A stretch of 64,000 nucleotides of DNA from Aspergillus flavus (GCF_009017415.1 NC_092405.1:1984001-2048000); one strand, 5' to 3'; counted from the stretch's first letter, positions 50,401-61,163 are shown. Translations and numbers: made by a program. The notes: generated by a model from the letters alone, not told the origin.

Positions 50401-53400
50401 CTTACCTGACCGTCCTCAGCTGAACTCATCGTGGCTGTGTACATGCAACACGTACATGATGATGCATGCGTACGTGCATGGCGTTTACCGCACTCCGTAT
50501 ACCCGCCCGGTACTTTCTCGCAATTACTTCAGGTCATCATACAGCATCTCGAATCCTCAGGTGGTTCTCCGATTCCAAAGATCTCTGGTGTCTGATTGCT
50601 TGGATACGTATACCGGCTGGGCCCACGGTAGAAGCAACGGGAACGTCCCGATCACGGTTCTTGGTGCGTGTCTTCTCCACCGGATCTCAGATACGCGGAT
50701 ACGGCTGTTGAAAATTCAGCTTCGCTTTACACTTTTAGTGTTTTCCATCCCTTGCGCCGGGGAAGATCTTGAATCGGGCTCTCGGGGAGGGGGAGAAACC
50801 CGTGCTCGGGGAGTTGTAGATCATCTTTGGTTTTGGATCTGATTCTGGCTCGCATGTTTTAGTTTGGCTCTAATTTGCGAGGTTGTTGGGGTAATGATCC
50901 TCCGGTAGTCCATGTCTCTTTCTAATACTAGTCCGGCTCTAAATTTTGCTTTTGCATTTTTGTATGCGAGCTTCTGCAGTCTAGATGAACACCTGTCGAT
51001 GTATACGTACACTTACATACATATACATACCGTACAGATCTTCCTCCCAGCTCCCATCGCGAATAAAAATCTAGCCGAGTCCATGTACTACACACAACCG
51101 ACTAATTGGGTCCGTTCCTCGAAACTACTCGTCTCGTGTACAACGTTACGTTTTAAACCCGTCCGTAGCTACTAGTGCCGTACATATGTTGTGGAACACG
51201 AGACGGAGAGCCACGGGAGCTGAAAAAAAAAGATAATGGGATAGTTTATTCAAGCCCTGCGTATCAGATTGGCAGGGATAATTGTTACACGGGCCCTGAC
51301 TGGACCACTTACTCCTACTTAGGGTTATCTGAATTGATCTCATGCTTCTGTTGCATGCGCCTTTAACCTAGTTCGTACATCGATGCATATTTTTGACGGT
51401 ACTTGGGAATACAAATTAGCTCGTACTCCGTACTCCGTCAGGTATGTATGTATGATGCCCGTATGAAAATTTTAAATCAAAATAAAATTGTCAACAATGA
51501 ATTCAACGGTTCCAGAAATGAACCAATCCCAGACTATTGAAGTTGATCTCGAATTTAGACTTCCCATAGTTTCGGGATGATCGGAAGCTCCAGCAAATAA
51601 TCCCTGCGATTATCAGAACTATAATATTAATTATGGGACACGGACTTGGTCACGGACTCACCCCTGAGAAACAAAAAACGGGGTCCTCCGTAATGAGACA
51701 TGGAATGCGGCACGAACACGAGGGGATTAGAATTAAAAACCAACCCAACATTTTTTTTCATCTTTATTTTTTTTCTATTTTCTATTTTTTATTTTGAAAT
51801 GGTTCGATTGGGTCTGCCTACATAAACTGTCTCCCCTAATGCAGAGTCACATGTATGGTTAAACGTAGTGTGCCAAATTTAATAGGACAAACCAAATTTT
51901 AGACTTCGACATACCCTAAAACTATTGCAGACGGTTCCGTATTTGGTAAACAATCAACTCCATAATAGATAGTATATCTTCTTGTTTTAACTCATTAACT
52001 TCCCATGTTATTAATATCAGCAAGGCCTTTATTCGGAATTATAATCATACCACATCCTTCTCTCTCTCCCATCGGCCGAGTTCCAGCGAAGTAACACCGA
52101 GACAAGGACATAAATTATGTAGAATGCAGAAATATATGCAAAATGCACGTACGGGATTTGAACGACGGCCCCTGATTCACTCCTTCAACTCCACCGCAAA
52201 TCCCGTTGTCGCAGGCACGCCTAAAATGGAGAACCGCTTTTTTGGGAATTAATTTAGACTAATAATGGTGCGCGCGACCATTGTTGAACTAACAGTTGAT
52301 CTAAGCCCGTTTCCAAAAGGCGACAGCATTTGGATCGGTGCCAAGTGGGGAAGCCCGAGGCAGCTGCTTATCGTTCTTTGGGTGGAATTCTTAGCCGCGA
52401 TCGCCGGGTGAGAGATTATCGGAATCGAATCGATTATGGGTCCTGGAGTGGGCCGTTTTTCTTGTTGGGTTTTGCTTTTTCTTTTTCTTTTGCTTTTTTT
52501 ATTTTCTGGAGAAGGTGATACGTAGAAGTTTTTTTTTTTCTCAAGAGTTCTGTATGTTTTGATGTCTTGATTTTTCCTTTGTTTCAGTTTTTCGTCTTTT
52601 TGTTTGTTTCTTTTGCAAATTAGAATTTGGAATTGTAATAAAGGATCCGAGTCTGCATGGTGGTTCGGGATCCACTTCATTGGAGATCGTTGGGTGTCTT
52701 AGTGAGAAACCCAGATCACTAGCTTGAGATCTTTCATCTCTTCCTCTTTTCTCATTTGTTTCTTTTTTGTGTCGAACGCTAGGGCTCGGTAGCCGATTCG
52801 CTCCTTTTTGCCGAGCCGCCAATTCTCTGCTGGTCTCCTGATGAGAAGAGCAGATCCTACTTTAGTTCAAATCATAGTCGCGGAGACTCTCCGTAGTCGG
52901 GAGCAGGATCTCACCTCGATTTGGAATCCCCATGTCGGTGAAGATCGTGAATCCTTCGCTTTGGATCGCCGTACGCAAGGGATGCGTTGACAGCTGTCAT
53001 TGATAAGAGCTATCAATTTTTTCCAATTCCCAGGCAGCCAAAAAGGCAACGGCGTTACCGGCCTGTATTACAATTTACTAGCCGTCAAATCGGACAATTA
53101 CCCGGAGGCTTGATTGAGATCTTGACCGTCTTCCCCTTCCCTTTAGGTCATGGCAAGGGTTACCGTCAAGATACCCTACAGCAAGACAGGTAATCATCTG
53201 TATCACAAATCGGAACCAATTTAGTTTAATTTAATTGCCAACTGGGGACTATGCTGCAAACTCAAGCATCTATGCGTAGAAGATATCCTGGAGCCTACTT
53301 GTCAGGCTTCTATTTACCATCATTGACATCTGGCCCTTGCATTAGCTTGCCCGGAATGGCTGTTGCTCTCGGTTACTTTCATGGCTTGAGATGTGTGAGG

Positions 53401-54893
53401 TTATGCAATATGTTTGTTCCGATATAAATAATGAGGCTGGTTGCTGTGACAGATATACCCCGGACATACGTAGTATACGTATACGTATCATGATTGACGA
53501 TCGCACTGCTCGGTATTTGTTTGTTGAGACGTACGTAGCTGTCATTGCTGCATTGTGGGGTTCCCATGTCTCGACTCTCGCTACTATATTAGTTGCTTTT
53601 GTCATACAATTGCTCAACGTGATATCACATCGCTTGCTTTATAGATTGATCTCATCTGCGCACGGACTGCAAGGAGCCCTGTGCCGTCTCGAGTTCATTC
53701 CGTTGGCGCCAATAAACAGGGAATTTATTAGAAACTAGATCAGTGATGTATCTTGATCTGGAAATATGTTTGCGGATGTGATTCCGGACGAATCGGGTGG
53801 TTTCTTGCGAGATTGGTGGGATGCGTTCCATCGATTGGCTGATCTTTGGTGGCGTCTTTCTACTGGGGGCGCAGACTGATTTTCTTAGAGGAGCTGACCA
53901 CTGGGTTTCCGGTAGTCGGATTGGGAACCATGAACTGGAGGGATTTACTACTGATAGACATGGCCAAGGGGGTGCATACTTGACACAAATGCCGAGACAT
54001 GACCCTCTGTGGTGAAATGGGATTTACATACCAGTTTTAAACTCATAACTCAGTAGACACATACTTTCGGGAGAACATGGCCTCAAGGTTACCACCAAAG
54101 CTGTCGATGTCTATTCTTTATAGCTCACTCTATTGATGCTTGACTTTCTTGGAATTCGAAGCTATGAAGAATATATCCGATGTGTACCACCGCTCTGGAC
54201 ATGGTGTATCTGATCTTTCTGTCCCGTTCGCTAGTGAAGTATTATCAACGTACCCAATATTACGGTTGACACTGTGCTCAGGACTCAGGTACACAGTTAG
54301 AAATTATGGACACATCTGTATGTTTTCCTTAGTGTCTCGGGTATGATGTATTGTTTGCGAATTATCATTGACAAATTCCTTGTAGAAACATGCATTTGTA
54401 TATCTTCTAGGCAGCAAAGCAACTAAGTTTCCTTGGTGATGCTACCTACAGGTTATTTAGTAGTTAGATATTCTCTATTTGTCTCGCTTTTTTCCCTCAT
54501 ATCCCAGGCCGCTTTATCATTCATCCATGATCGTAGAATGTAGAAGCGGTGGTATTGATATAGAAACCCACCAGATAATATGGGCACGTCCATTTTAAAC
54601 TAAAACCAAAGTATATAAGCAGAACTGTCACCGTGAAATAGAGTATATACCGCATAAAGCCTTCCACACATTGCTAAGAATCTACCTATCTAACAGCCGG
54701 CTGCCAGTAGGCATGGCTGCTTATATTCTCCCATCCTCGACCTTCCATGCCATGATAGCAACCCAGAGACCATTTTTACTAGATAATGAAGCATCTCAAG
54801 CCCTAAAGCACAGACCTAGAGGAATTCTGTATACCCTACTACGCTACTCTACCCGTTTCAACTCCTCCGAGACATAGAAATAGCTCTAGATTT

Positions 54894-55050
54894 GAGCGGT
54901 ATTTTCACGTGACCTCCAATTAAACGAATTACAGCCGGGCTCATAACCCGGAGGTACGATTATCCTTCATCATAACCAATCACAATCCGATTCCTAACGA
55001 ACAATAGGTCCCTGGATCGAAACCAGGACATGCTAGGTTTCACTTTTTGC
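54894..55050 (+). repeat. tRNA-Met-like dispersed repeat, copy 1 (with 50-bp insert)
   Basis: Contains GCCGGGCTCATAACCCGG, an anticodon-arm-like hairpin with CAT in the loop. After a 50-bp segment comes AGGTCCCTGGATCGAAACC, a T-arm-like hairpin with the internal B-box (GGATCGAAACC). It continues GGACATGCTAGGTTTC, then a T-run. Upstream is GAGCGGTATTTTCACGTGAC, also found in the other copies. A recognisable acceptor/D-arm 5' half is missing, so it is not a functional tRNA. Confidence 0.65.
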
Positions 55051-55726
55051 TGCCCTAGATAGGACTGTAGGGCTTTTAGGGAAGCTTATTTTTGATATCT
55101 ATGTTACCTGTGACCGATACTATGTCTACAAGGCAAATTTGGCTAGGTTACAGGTAGAGTTGTTGGTTATTCTGGTTTTTGATAAAGATGGTTGCTGCAT
55201 GAGGTTGATTGAAGTCAAGGGCAGAACATGGTCACATGACCATCAGCAAAACTACAGGAAGATCAGACGGTTTGAACCTCATTTATCATTGGTTTATTGC
55301 CGTGATTATCATCATGATGGTTATCACTATCAATTAGATTTATAATTCCATTACACAGTTCATCTCTGAGTATGTGACTGGAGCGTGACACTAGTACACA
55401 AGAACATTATTGTTTCTCTTGAGAGCCACGAAGTCTTGAATGTACACCCGGGTGTAGGGATATCTTTGCCCAGTCTGTGATAACAGAAATCGGAAATACT
55501 GCGAGTCAAGGCTTTATAAGTCACAGGCTCTATCTAGAAATGATACTGGATACCGTTGATATGATCAATAGCTTTGTTAAACTCATGATTGATACTATAG
55601 GGATTTACTATGTATAGTATGCATGCGGCCCTTACTCGGTAAGCTACTACATAGACACTATCTATGACTAAATAAATTTGTATGGGTAACCTATATAGGA
55701 ACCATTATACTGAAGAATCTACTCCC

Positions 55727-55860
55727 GAATGGAATTGTCATATCACAGCTAAGCTCATACCCGGAGGCACGATTTGATTTGTCTTTCTCCAGCTAGTCAG
55801 AGTCAAAGTTCTAACAAACAATAGGTCCCTGGATCGAAACCAGAACATACTATCTTTTTT
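55727..55860 (+). repeat. tRNA-Met-like dispersed repeat, copy 2 (degenerate, with 54-bp insert)
   Basis: Same order as copy 1: GAATGGAATTGTCATATCAC, then AAGCTCATACCCGGAGG, a 54-bp insert starting ACGAT and ending ACAAT, then AGGTCCCTGGATCGAAACC and AGAACATACTAT. Many differences from copy 1 are C-to-T or G-to-A (GGACATGCTAG to GAACATACTAT; CACGTGAC to CATATCAC). It lies about 0.8 kb from copy 1 in the same orientation. Confidence 0.6.
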
Positions 55861-55984
55861 CCCCTACTATGTTCGCGTGCTTAGACATTTCCATCACAAG
55901 AAACCAGCCTCATTGAACGCCAACGTCGTTGGAAATTTTAGCTCTCATCCAAGAAATATCCCTCCAGCACATGAACTAGAGAAT

Positions 55985-56569
55985 TCATTTGAATACATTT
56001 CGAGCCCATAGTCCAAGCAACTGTGAGATTGTAAATCTGAAGGAACCGCATACTATTTCATGTATTTCACCCTCGTGGGACGCCTTTACTGTTGTATTTG
56101 TTGGTTCAAAGTATCTTATGATATTCATCGACTGTCCTTTTTTCTGCCGCGCTTGCTGGCCCGGGACTCGACGCTTGAAGAGAAGGTTTTGATAATACTG
56201 TCTTAGTATAGCGTTGGCAGAGTTTTTTATATCATCAAACGTGTCTTTTGCACATTCTGCCCATACGAATTGTTAAATCGTCTGAAAACATTTCGAAATG
56301 AGTTGCTTCTGGATGGGTGCACGGTCGACAGGCCCAATATTCTGGAGCTGGAGTGGCCCCCCAACTACGCTCGCGGTAAAGTTGTTTCTGGCCCTTGCAG
56401 GCCCTTCATTATGAGTTCGAATTTGCTCACAGAGGTCTACTGCCTGTCCAATGTATAAAAAAACCTTGTAGGTTGCGCTGTTGCCAGAGGATATGGAGAT
56501 GGGGATGGGAATAGTGGGTTGAAGGAAGATGTTTGATTCAACTATCTGGTAGACAAAGAAGGCCTTCAC
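55985..56569 (-). pseudogene. GIY-YIG-like small protein pseudogene
   Basis: Read on the minus strand, one frame runs from about 56569 to a stop at 55985 with a single internal stop TAA after KCFQTI (near 56273). Downstream it continues in the same frame as FVWAECAKDTFDDIKNSANA and later EIVCGSFRFTISQLLGLWAR. The segment YKVFLYIGQAVDLCEQIRTH followed by N resembles the GIY-YIG nuclease core. No ATG begins the frame. A TATATAAA box at 56571-56578 lies about 70 bp before an ATATCCTCTGGC that would be a well-placed start if it read ATG. Both lesions (ATG to ATA, CAA to TAA) are C-to-T type changes. Family assignment is from motif recognition only. Confidence 0.5.
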
Positions 56570-56992
56570 CTTTATATAGCTGTGTCAGGCGGCTAAGAGA
56601 GCTGATCAGCTGACAGGAGGAGTGGCAGCGATGGCTTTAATATTCACTTTACCAAGTTCTAACTTAGCTTTTATTTACCCTTCACTTATCCTTTACTTAT
56701 CACTTATTTAAGAGAGTCACTCACAATCAAAATCTGGACCAAGGCTTGCCCCCAGCTTTAAGGCATTTATTATTGCATGAATCATATAAGATATCATGAT
56801 CTCAACTTTACAGCCTTGCAGCCATCAACTGAAGAGAAAAACAGATTGTTTATAGGGCAAATTAAATGAGAGAATGTGATAAATGACACCGCAGAATCAT
56901 ATATACCTTGGTACCACAATTTCTAAACATTAGACAAAACCGCCATAAAATGACAAACCCCAACCTAGATGTTGACGACTCAAATTCCAAAC
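56570..56992. other. Intergenic, promoter of the pseudogene and 3' end of the aminotransferase-fold gene
   Basis: 423 bp AT-rich DNA. It holds a TATATAAA box (minus strand, 56571-56578) belonging to the pseudogene, and repeated CTTATC/CTTTAC words near 56675-56705. No gene. Confidence 0.5.
56571..56578 (-). promoter_or_regulatory. TATA box upstream of the GIY-YIG-like pseudogene
   Basis: Perfect TATATAAA on the minus strand, correctly placed relative to the presumed ancestral start about 70 bp downstream. Confidence 0.45.
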
Positions 56993-58312
56993 CTAATTCC
57001 TCTTCTCGTTCAAAACATAACCAAACGCCTCATCTAGAATCCTAAGACCCTCTTCAATCTCCTCTGCGGTAACGGTAACAGGCGGAGCCAAACGAAACAC
57101 GCCTCCCATACCTGGGAGATTTACAACATTGCACGAGAGACCACACGCCATAGCCCGATCAGAAACTAACTGTCCGAGGTCTGGCCCAGGGGCCTTGGTT
57201 TCAGCATCAGAGATAATCTCGATACCCTGCAAGAGACCCCGACCACGGACATCACCAATACACCAATACTTCTCTTGCAGCTTAAGGAGACCGTCGCGCA
57301 ATTGCGCACCACGCTCCGCAGCTCGCTGGCAGATGTTATCCCTCTCGACGATCTCGAGGACCTTACTGCCCACTGCAGCGGTAAGTGGGTCGTTAAGATG
57401 GGTGGTGAGCCATAGGAAGCCGGCTTCGGTGCACCCACGTTCGATTTCAGCGGTTGTACTGACCGATGCAAGAGGCAAACCACATCCAAGAGTTTTCGAC
57501 AACGCAAGGATATCGGGTACAATTCCGTCTTGCTCAAAAGCGAACATCTGACCAGTTCGACCTACACCGGTTTGAGCTTCATCCATAATGATCAGCATAC
57601 CGCGCTTCTTGCATTCCAAGCTCATGCGTTGCAGATATCCCTGGGGAAGCTCGAGAATACCGCCTGTGGAGAGAATAGGCTCCATGATAAACGCAGCTAG
57701 GGAGCCAACACTCTGACGGTCAATCATTGACCAGCCAAAGTCCATCTCTGCCTCCCAGTCGTACGATCCATCGGGCTTACGGAAAGGCGAGCGATAAGTA
57801 TATGGCGCAGGAAAGGCAAGCTGGCCCGGCATGCAGGGGCCTCCGCTTTTACGACCGGCTGAGTAGGTCGCGGAGCCCGACCCCTGAGTCAATCCGTGGT
57901 AGCTTGCGGCGAAAGCGACGATTTCAAATTTGCCAGTATAGCATTTGGCGATCTTGATGGCTGCTTCTATGGACTCAGACCCCGTGTTTAAAAAGAAGGA
58001 CTTCTCTAGGGGCGCTGGAAGGAAACGGGCTAGGCGTTCAGCGAGCTCGACGACAGGGTAGGTAATCATGTTGCTCAAGAGGTGGTCAAGCTCTGCGACA
58101 TACTTCTGGACTACCTCGACGATCTCCGGATGAGAATGTCCCAGGAGAGAGCTCATTTGGCCGGAGGTGAAGTCCAGGATCTGTCTGTTGTTGACATCGT
58201 AAAGTCTGGTGCCTTGGGCCTTTTGCATAATAGCCGGGGAGTAGGGGACACCCGTTCTCATTAGGTATTTGTCTGCCCTGGAAAAGAATGCGGTTGTATC
58301 TGTGGAGGCCAT
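56993..58312 (-). CDS. 2,2-dialkylglycine decarboxylase-like PLP enzyme (class III aminotransferase fold)
   Basis: An intact 439-residue single-exon frame (MASTDTTAFFSRADKYLMRT). It aligns by eye along its length with bacterial 2,2-dialkylglycine decarboxylase, which decarboxylates amino acids such as 2-aminoisobutyrate and transaminates pyruvate. PLP-binding features: GSES near 111, DEAQTGVGRTG with Asp244, and LSKTLGCG with the Schiff-base Lys273. DFTSGQMSSLLGHSHPE places Gln52 as in the bacterial enzyme; ILSTGG gives Ser215 and VFRLAPP the carboxylate-binding Arg407. The residue stacking on the cofactor, Trp138 in the bacterial enzyme, is Tyr138 here (SYHGLT), and Met141 is Leu141. No targeting signal is seen, so a cytosolic location is likely. 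The gene is divergent from a Zn2Cys6 regulator. The substrate could be 2-aminoisobutyrate, which occurs in fungal peptaibols, but that is inference. Confidence 0.88.
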   Translation of the reverse strand: MASTDTTAFFSRADKYLMRTGVPYSPAIMQKAQGTRLYDVNNRQILDFTSGQMSSLLGHSHPEIVEVVQKYVAELDHLLSNMITYPVVELAERLARFLPAPLEKSFFLNTGSESIEAAIKIAKCYTGKFEIVAFAASYHGLTQGSGSATYSAGRKSGGPCMPGQLAFPAPYTYRSPFRKPDGSYDWEAEMDFGWSMIDRQSVGSLAAFIMEPILSTGGILELPQGYLQRMSLECKKRGMLIIMDEAQTGVGRTGQMFAFEQDGIVPDILALSKTLGCGLPLASVSTTAEIERGCTEAGFLWLTTHLNDPLTAAVGSKVLEIVERDNICQRAAERGAQLRDGLLKLQEKYWCIGDVRGRGLLQGIEIISDAETKAPGPDLGQLVSDRAMACGLSCNVVNLPGMGGVFRLAPPVTVTAEEIEEGLRILDEAFGYVLNEKRN

Positions 58313-58655
58313 GGTGTATGCTGATACGATTCTGACTTAGGGCCTAGAAGAAGGAGAACTAAAGAAAGCAAAGTATTGGAAGTTGTTTGAGATAAGCAAC
58401 AGGGGAAACTTGATATGAATATTAATGTTCCATTTTCATAGTTATATACCAACTGTGAGCACCACAGCGGGGTGCTCTACAGTATACTCTGGAGTTGGCC
58501 GCGGATGGTGTGAGTGTACCTTATCACCAATAGTGGTGGAGTTGGCCGCGGGGTTTGCCGCGGAACCACAGATATCTTTCTCCCCACTTGTATTGTTATG
58601 CTTTCCATCTTCGCCTCCCGGTGCCAAAAGGAAAAGAAGTACGTACTCAATCGAG
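58313..58655. promoter_or_regulatory. Shared 343-bp divergent promoter (decarboxylase / Zn2Cys6 factor)
   Basis: Start codons of the two genes point away from each other. The region contains two GGAGTTGGCCGCGG repeats (58491-58504 and 58538-58551) and a third CCGCGG in the same stretch (58557-58562). CCG/CGG triplets are typical half-sites for Zn2Cys6 factors, so these are candidate binding sites for the neighbouring regulator. Confidence 0.5.
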
Positions 58656-60772
58656 ATGGAGAGAGATTCCGGTGTTTGCCATGATGGAGACAGCGCTGAA
58701 GCCAGGCCATATCGGTCTCACCTGTATCCTGCCTGCCTACCTTGCAAAAAGCGCAAGTCCCGCTGCAGGACAACAGACTCGTCGGGAAAATGTATCATGT
58801 GCCGGGCTCATGGTACAGATTGTACCTATCCTCGGCCAGGAAATAACTCCCAACGAGGGTCCGTAGCTTCGCCGCGGAAGTTGACGCCCAAGTCACGACA
58901 GGCACCGAGAACGGCAGCACAACCGAAGAAGAGCCAACAGGCATTTACTCATCCGGTAGACGCAGTTAGCCCCTCAAGAGATTTTGCCCCGCGAACAACC
59001 AGCAGGCCCGCAGCGATCCTAGAGACACAATCGTGCCCTCCCTCTCATGAACATTTTACCCGAGAGGCGTTTCCTAATCTGGTGGGCATTGTTACCGAGG
59101 TCGGCGACAATAGCTCGCATATAGTCAGTCCTGTAGTTGCTGAAGATAACGATGTCCTTGAGAGCTACCTCTCTACCGTTCCGGATGCTCGGCGGAGGTC
59201 GATAATTCGGACAGATCCGAACTCGAGACGGCCTGTGAGACCAGTGCTGTTCAACACCGTACCCAGGCGGCCATTAGGAGTTTCTGCGACTCAGTCACTT
59301 CCCGCTACCAAGTGCGAGTTCATCGAGAAATACCTAGAGCCAGAGGTCAATGACATTGTGGACCTGTGAGTAGTCAACTTGACTCCCAATTGTTCAGGAC
59401 CGGCTGATTGCTTCAATGTAATATATAGGTTCTTTCACCATGCCAACATATGCTTTCCTATATTCGATGAAATGTCCTTTCGGCATGTCTATTCCACACA
59501 TAAAGAGAATATTTCGCCGGCTCTCCTATGCAATCTATATGCCAACGCTCTGATCTACTGGGACAATTCCCCTAGTTTGCGGTCCGGTCGCTATCCTGAT
59601 ATCCGCTTTATTTGGAACCAAGCGAACGAAGCTCTCCATTCAGAGCTATTCCTGTCCCCTGGGATATCGACGGTCATGGCGATCATTCTGAATGTTTGCG
59701 GAAGGCCAAGTACCTCCATGTTCGGCAACGGGGGGATGGTTGGGACTGCAGTCGCCCTGTCCAATGCTCTAGGCTTAAACCGTGACCCTTCCAATTGGAA
59801 TATTCGTCCAATGGAGAAAAGTTTTCGGATTCGCATCTGGTGGCTGGTTATCATACATGACCGTTGGTACTAAGCATCTGTATCTATACATTCGTCTTGC
59901 ACGCGCTAATACATCCACTCAGGTGCAGCTTGGCTTACGGGACCCCCCTCCAGATCCACCGTGCGCAATACGACGTGCCCTATCCGACCATGGAAGACCT
60001 TTGTTCCCCCAATGCTTCTCACTCCCAAATAGCAGCTGCCCTGGTCTTCCTCTCTTTGATCACACTGACTGATGTGTTGAGTACTTATCTTCAACACGTA
60101 TACAAGGTCTCCGAGAGCACCGCGTATCCGCCAGAAATGTCTTCTGTAGACCTCGAGCGGCTTCTCACAGATTGGGAAGAATCTTTGAGCGGTGATGTCC
60201 GTCGCATCGCCCTCCGAGGCACTCATTTAAATGCCCCAGGGGCGGCAAATTTCCGACTAGCCTACCTAGCGGTCAAGCTTTTGCTCAGACGCATCCAGCT
60301 CGACCTCGACGCGGACAACATAAAAGCTGATGATGACACCACCTCTCCATTTTATACACAAGCACAAAGAGCGGCGGAGGAAATCGTTCATCTGGTAAGG
60401 GAGCTGGATGAGCCACATCTTCGTGGTTTCTGGATCCCTGTACATGCCTTCTCTTTGACCTCCGCGACCACCTTTTTGCTTCGAAGTGGTCTTCGCAGAA
60501 GGAATGCACACTCCAATGCTCCCCTCAAACTTGCTGAAGACATGATCAGTACACTCCGAACACATCGCGACCGCTTTTCTTGGGATCTTGCAGATAACTG
60601 TTTGACAACATGCAGCGATCTGGTCGAGAAATTGAGTTCTGCCGAAGCTGGGAACGATTCCTTGTCTGCTGATCCGGCTTTTCAAGACATTGATTTTTAT
60701 AACTCTTCTTTCCTGGATGAACTGCTTATGGGATTCCCAGGACTTGCAGATACGATTGAGACGCCTGCATAG
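58656..60772 (+). CDS. Zn2Cys6 transcription factor with Fungal_trans domain
   Basis: Three exons (58656-59365, 59429-59866, 59923-60772) give 665 residues. The start is the ATG of MERDSGVCHDGDSAE; the longer frame upstream runs through the promoter repeats and is unlikely to be translated. The binuclear cluster is at residues 27-56: C27-X2-C30-X6-C37-X8-C46-X2-C49-X6-C56, with KKRKSR between the second and third Cys. A basic Ser/Pro-rich linker follows (SPRKLTPKSRQAPR). The middle homology region begins with FFHHANICFPIFDEMSF and includes ALSNALGLNRDPSNW and FRIRIWWLVIIHDRWCSLAY. Both introns join these family blocks in frame. Being divergent from the decarboxylase, it is probably its pathway-specific regulator. 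Confidence 0.9.
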
Positions 60773-61163
60773 CTAAACGTTTCAATAGTTAGGTTCTATC
60801 AGGTTAATGTATTTTGATTGATGGCTGATGAACTTCGGCGTTATCCTGTATAGATTTCCTTGGTCTTCCTGCCATATTATTTGTGCACTGCGTGCACTGT
60901 TCATGGTCATACACGGCTTATTCGGCATGCCGAAATAACGAGAGTAATGTAGTTTATAGAAAACCTACTTAGTATGGTTAGTATTGAGTACTACGTAGCT
61001 AGATATAGTGTCACCTGATTTAGCATAGTCCAAGTTATCAAAAGTACTTTTGCCTTTTTCTTCCTACGAGTAACAAAACCTTCAACTAACCCTAACAACA
61101 TACCCAATCCAGGACCGTCAGATAAACAAAAATCGCCAGCGACAAAACCCAAGATATCTCCAA
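60773..61163. other. Short intergenic before the Tam41-like gene
   Basis: 391 bp, AT-rich to 61060 and then A/C-rich. It contains the 3'UTR of the Zn2Cys6 gene and the start region of the next gene. No recognisable exon for a mitochondrial presequence is present, although the frame upstream of 61164 stays open for some 27 codons without an ATG. Confidence 0.5.

Larger units (their letters stand above)
47462..55984. other. 8.5-kb gene-free region downstream of nsdD, containing two tRNA-Met-like repeats
   Basis: The first ~600 bp is the nsdD 3'UTR. Beyond it I find no supported protein gene. A small ATG frame of 72 codons (minus, 49680-49898) and a T-rich leader-like stretch at 52440-52760 followed by GC-richer DNA (52800-53200) are the only candidates, and neither has family similarity. 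AT content rises from 54 kb on, with the repeat copies listed separately at 54894 and 55727. An inverted GGGATTTG/CAAATCCC pair at about 52148-52205 does not fold as a tRNA. Confidence 0.55.

Noticed and set aside
50378..50842. 154-codon plus-strand frame in the downstream desert
   Set aside because: It starts at GTG and has no coding-like pattern or domain.
52148..52210. tRNA-like T-arm (GTTCAAATCCCG on the minus strand)
   Set aside because: The T stem and acceptor stem do not pair and no anticodon arm can be placed; only an 8-bp inverted repeat remains.
52249..52680. 143-codon minus-strand frame
   Set aside because: The translation is dominated by Lys/Arg/Gln from an A-rich strand opposite a T-rich tract; probably a composition artefact.
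54671..54877. 68-codon frame next to repeat copy 1
   Set aside because: The start is TTG and the sequence lies in decayed AT-rich DNA with no family similarity.
58425..58655. 77-residue N-terminal extension of the Zn2Cys6 factor
   Set aside because: It would begin at a non-preferred start inside the divergent promoter and is unlike the family; the ATG at 58656 is a better start.
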